From Clostridiales bacterium (lineage in GTDB: Bacteria > Bacillota > Clostridia > Peptostreptococcales > Anaerovoracaceae), in contig JAAZGD010000101.1 of NCBI GenBank assembly GCA_012511395.1, positions 1 to 5,762 on the forward strand: DNA of 5,762 nt, written 5' to 3'. Positions 5,300 to 5,762 of this stretch are shown here, one piece after another. Within the stretch, counting starts at the first letter, position 1; each line of letters starts with the position of its first letter. Position numbers and translations under genes: made by a program. The notes beneath the pieces were generated by a model, which saw nothing but the letters and a program-made list of their open reading frames with translations, did no database searches and had not been told where the DNA came from.

Positions 5300-5340
5300 T
5301 TGATAGTTATTATATACTAACATAAGTTGATTATCAACTA
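5297..5340. repeat. Inverted repeats (AGTTGAT) around the spoVG promoter, probable operator
   Basis: Three copies of a 7-mer are present. AGTTGAT at 5325-5331 and ATCAACT at 5333-5339 form a perfect 15-base pseudo-palindrome over the -35. A third copy at 5298-5304 covers the predicted transcription start. The outermost arms, TAGTTGATA (5297-5305) and TATCAACTA (5332-5340), match perfectly over nine bases. This arrangement is typical of a repressor operator. The binding protein is unknown. Confidence 0.65.
5309..5337 (-). promoter_or_regulatory. Sigma-A promoter of spoVG
   Basis: On the - strand -35 TTGATA (5332-5337) is followed by a 17-base spacer and a perfect -10 TATAAT (5309-5314). The -35 begins within the purR stop codon region. 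The start is expected near 5301, giving about 60 bases of leader before the ATG. Both ends of the promoter are embedded in repeated AGTTGAT elements. Confidence 0.88.
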
Positions 5341-5762
5341 TTTTGTCGAAAAAATCAGACTATTCGGAAAAAACGAATATTTTTGTCTGTCATTGCTGTC
5401 CTGCTTCATAATTATCAGGGGAACGTAGTTTTTGACCACCTTCTTTTCAGGGTCCTGGGATACTATTACAATCCCTGAGGACAGGACTTCTATTTCAAAT
5501 TCTCCCAGTATTTCTTCAATGCCCTTTACAGATCCGCCGCCTCTCATGAAATCATCGATGACAATGGCCTTTGAACCGGGTGTCACCGATCTCTTAGAAA
5601 TGCTCATTTTCTGTATTCTGTCATAGGAGCCGGAGAAGTAATTGATGGACACAGTGGAGCCTTCGCTGATTTTAGCCTCTCTTCTGATCACCACAAGAGG
5701 AAGATTCATAAGATAGGCAGTCATCACTGCAAGGGGAATCCCTTTAGTTTCAAGGGTTGCAA
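5338..5762 (-). CDS. purR: PurR, purine operon repressor with PRPP-binding domain (3' part only)
   Basis: About 140 C-terminal residues are visible, and the N-terminal winged-helix DNA-binding domain lies beyond the window. The frame is open through the last base. The part seen is the phosphoribosyltransferase-like domain: ETKGIPLA near the window edge, then IRREAKISEGSTVSINY, and the PRPP-binding loop IDDFMRGGGS, which corresponds to IDDFMKAGGT of B. subtilis PurR. In the known family PRPP relieves repression of purine genes, so the protein senses purine supply. The C-terminus ends in SLIFSTK. The gene lies immediately upstream of spoVG, whose promoter starts at the purR stop codon. It is not a catalytic phosphoribosyltransferase by context and match, though the shared fold means annotation pipelines may call it one. 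Confidence 0.93.
   Translation of the reverse strand, partial: ATLETKGIPLAVMTAYLMNLPLVVIRREAKISEGSTVSINYFSGSYDRIQKMSISKRSVTPGSKAIVIDDFMRGGGSVKGIEEILGEFEIEVLSSGIVIVSQDPEKKVVKNYVPLIIMKQDSNDRQKYSFFPNSLIFSTK

Noticed and set aside
5325..5339. Palindrome after purR as an intrinsic terminator
   Set aside because: The centre is one base, the stem is AT-rich and no U tract follows. Its overlap with the -35 fits a DNA operator better.

Overview
The window looks like chromosomal DNA of a low-G+C Gram-positive anaerobe of the Clostridia or a close relative. The basis is AT-rich intergenic DNA, strong AGGAGG-type ribosome binding sites, consensus sigma-A promoters, and a purR-spoVG pair typical of Firmicutes. 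SpoVG resembles sporulating clostridia, but spoVG alone does not prove sporulation. I cannot name the species.

Layout. Positions 1-3245 run on the + strand. First is the 3' portion of a long-chain acyl-CoA synthetase, then, coupled to it, a PLP enzyme of the cysteine-desulfurase-like VC1184 type. An unrecognised 80-residue protein with two membrane segments follows and may have its own extended -10 promoter. A bidirectional terminator (3256-3310) separates this block from a convergent short-chain dehydrogenase (SDR) gene (3335-4096, - strand), which has its own TTGACA-17-TAAAAT promoter. Positions 4255-4764 hold six tRNA genes on the - strand, transcribed in the order Met-Val-Asp-His-Gln-Cys, with all CCA ends encoded. 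A TTGACA-17-TAAGAT promoter lies upstream and an intrinsic terminator downstream. From 4876 to the window end, also on the - strand, are spoVG with its terminator and the 3' part of purR. purR is upstream of spoVG, as in Bacillus subtilis, but without yabJ (ridA) between them.

How the parts work together. The acyl-CoA synthetase and PLP enzyme form a translationally tight pair. Their shared substrate, if any, cannot be deduced. The tRNA operon is a self-contained housekeeping unit. purR and spoVG are regulators: a PRPP-sensing purine repressor and a DNA/RNA-binding developmental regulator. No terminator separates them, so spoVG can be read from purR as well as from its own promoter.

The most notable unexplained structure is at the spoVG promoter. 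Three copies of AGTTGAT/ATCAACT are placed over the -35 and the predicted transcription start, which looks like an operator. The predicted spoVG leader can also form a 5'-terminal stem ending just before the Shine-Dalgarno. I found no CRISPR array, insertion sequence, phage gene or clear new defence or biosynthetic system. Most of the window is ordinary core genome.
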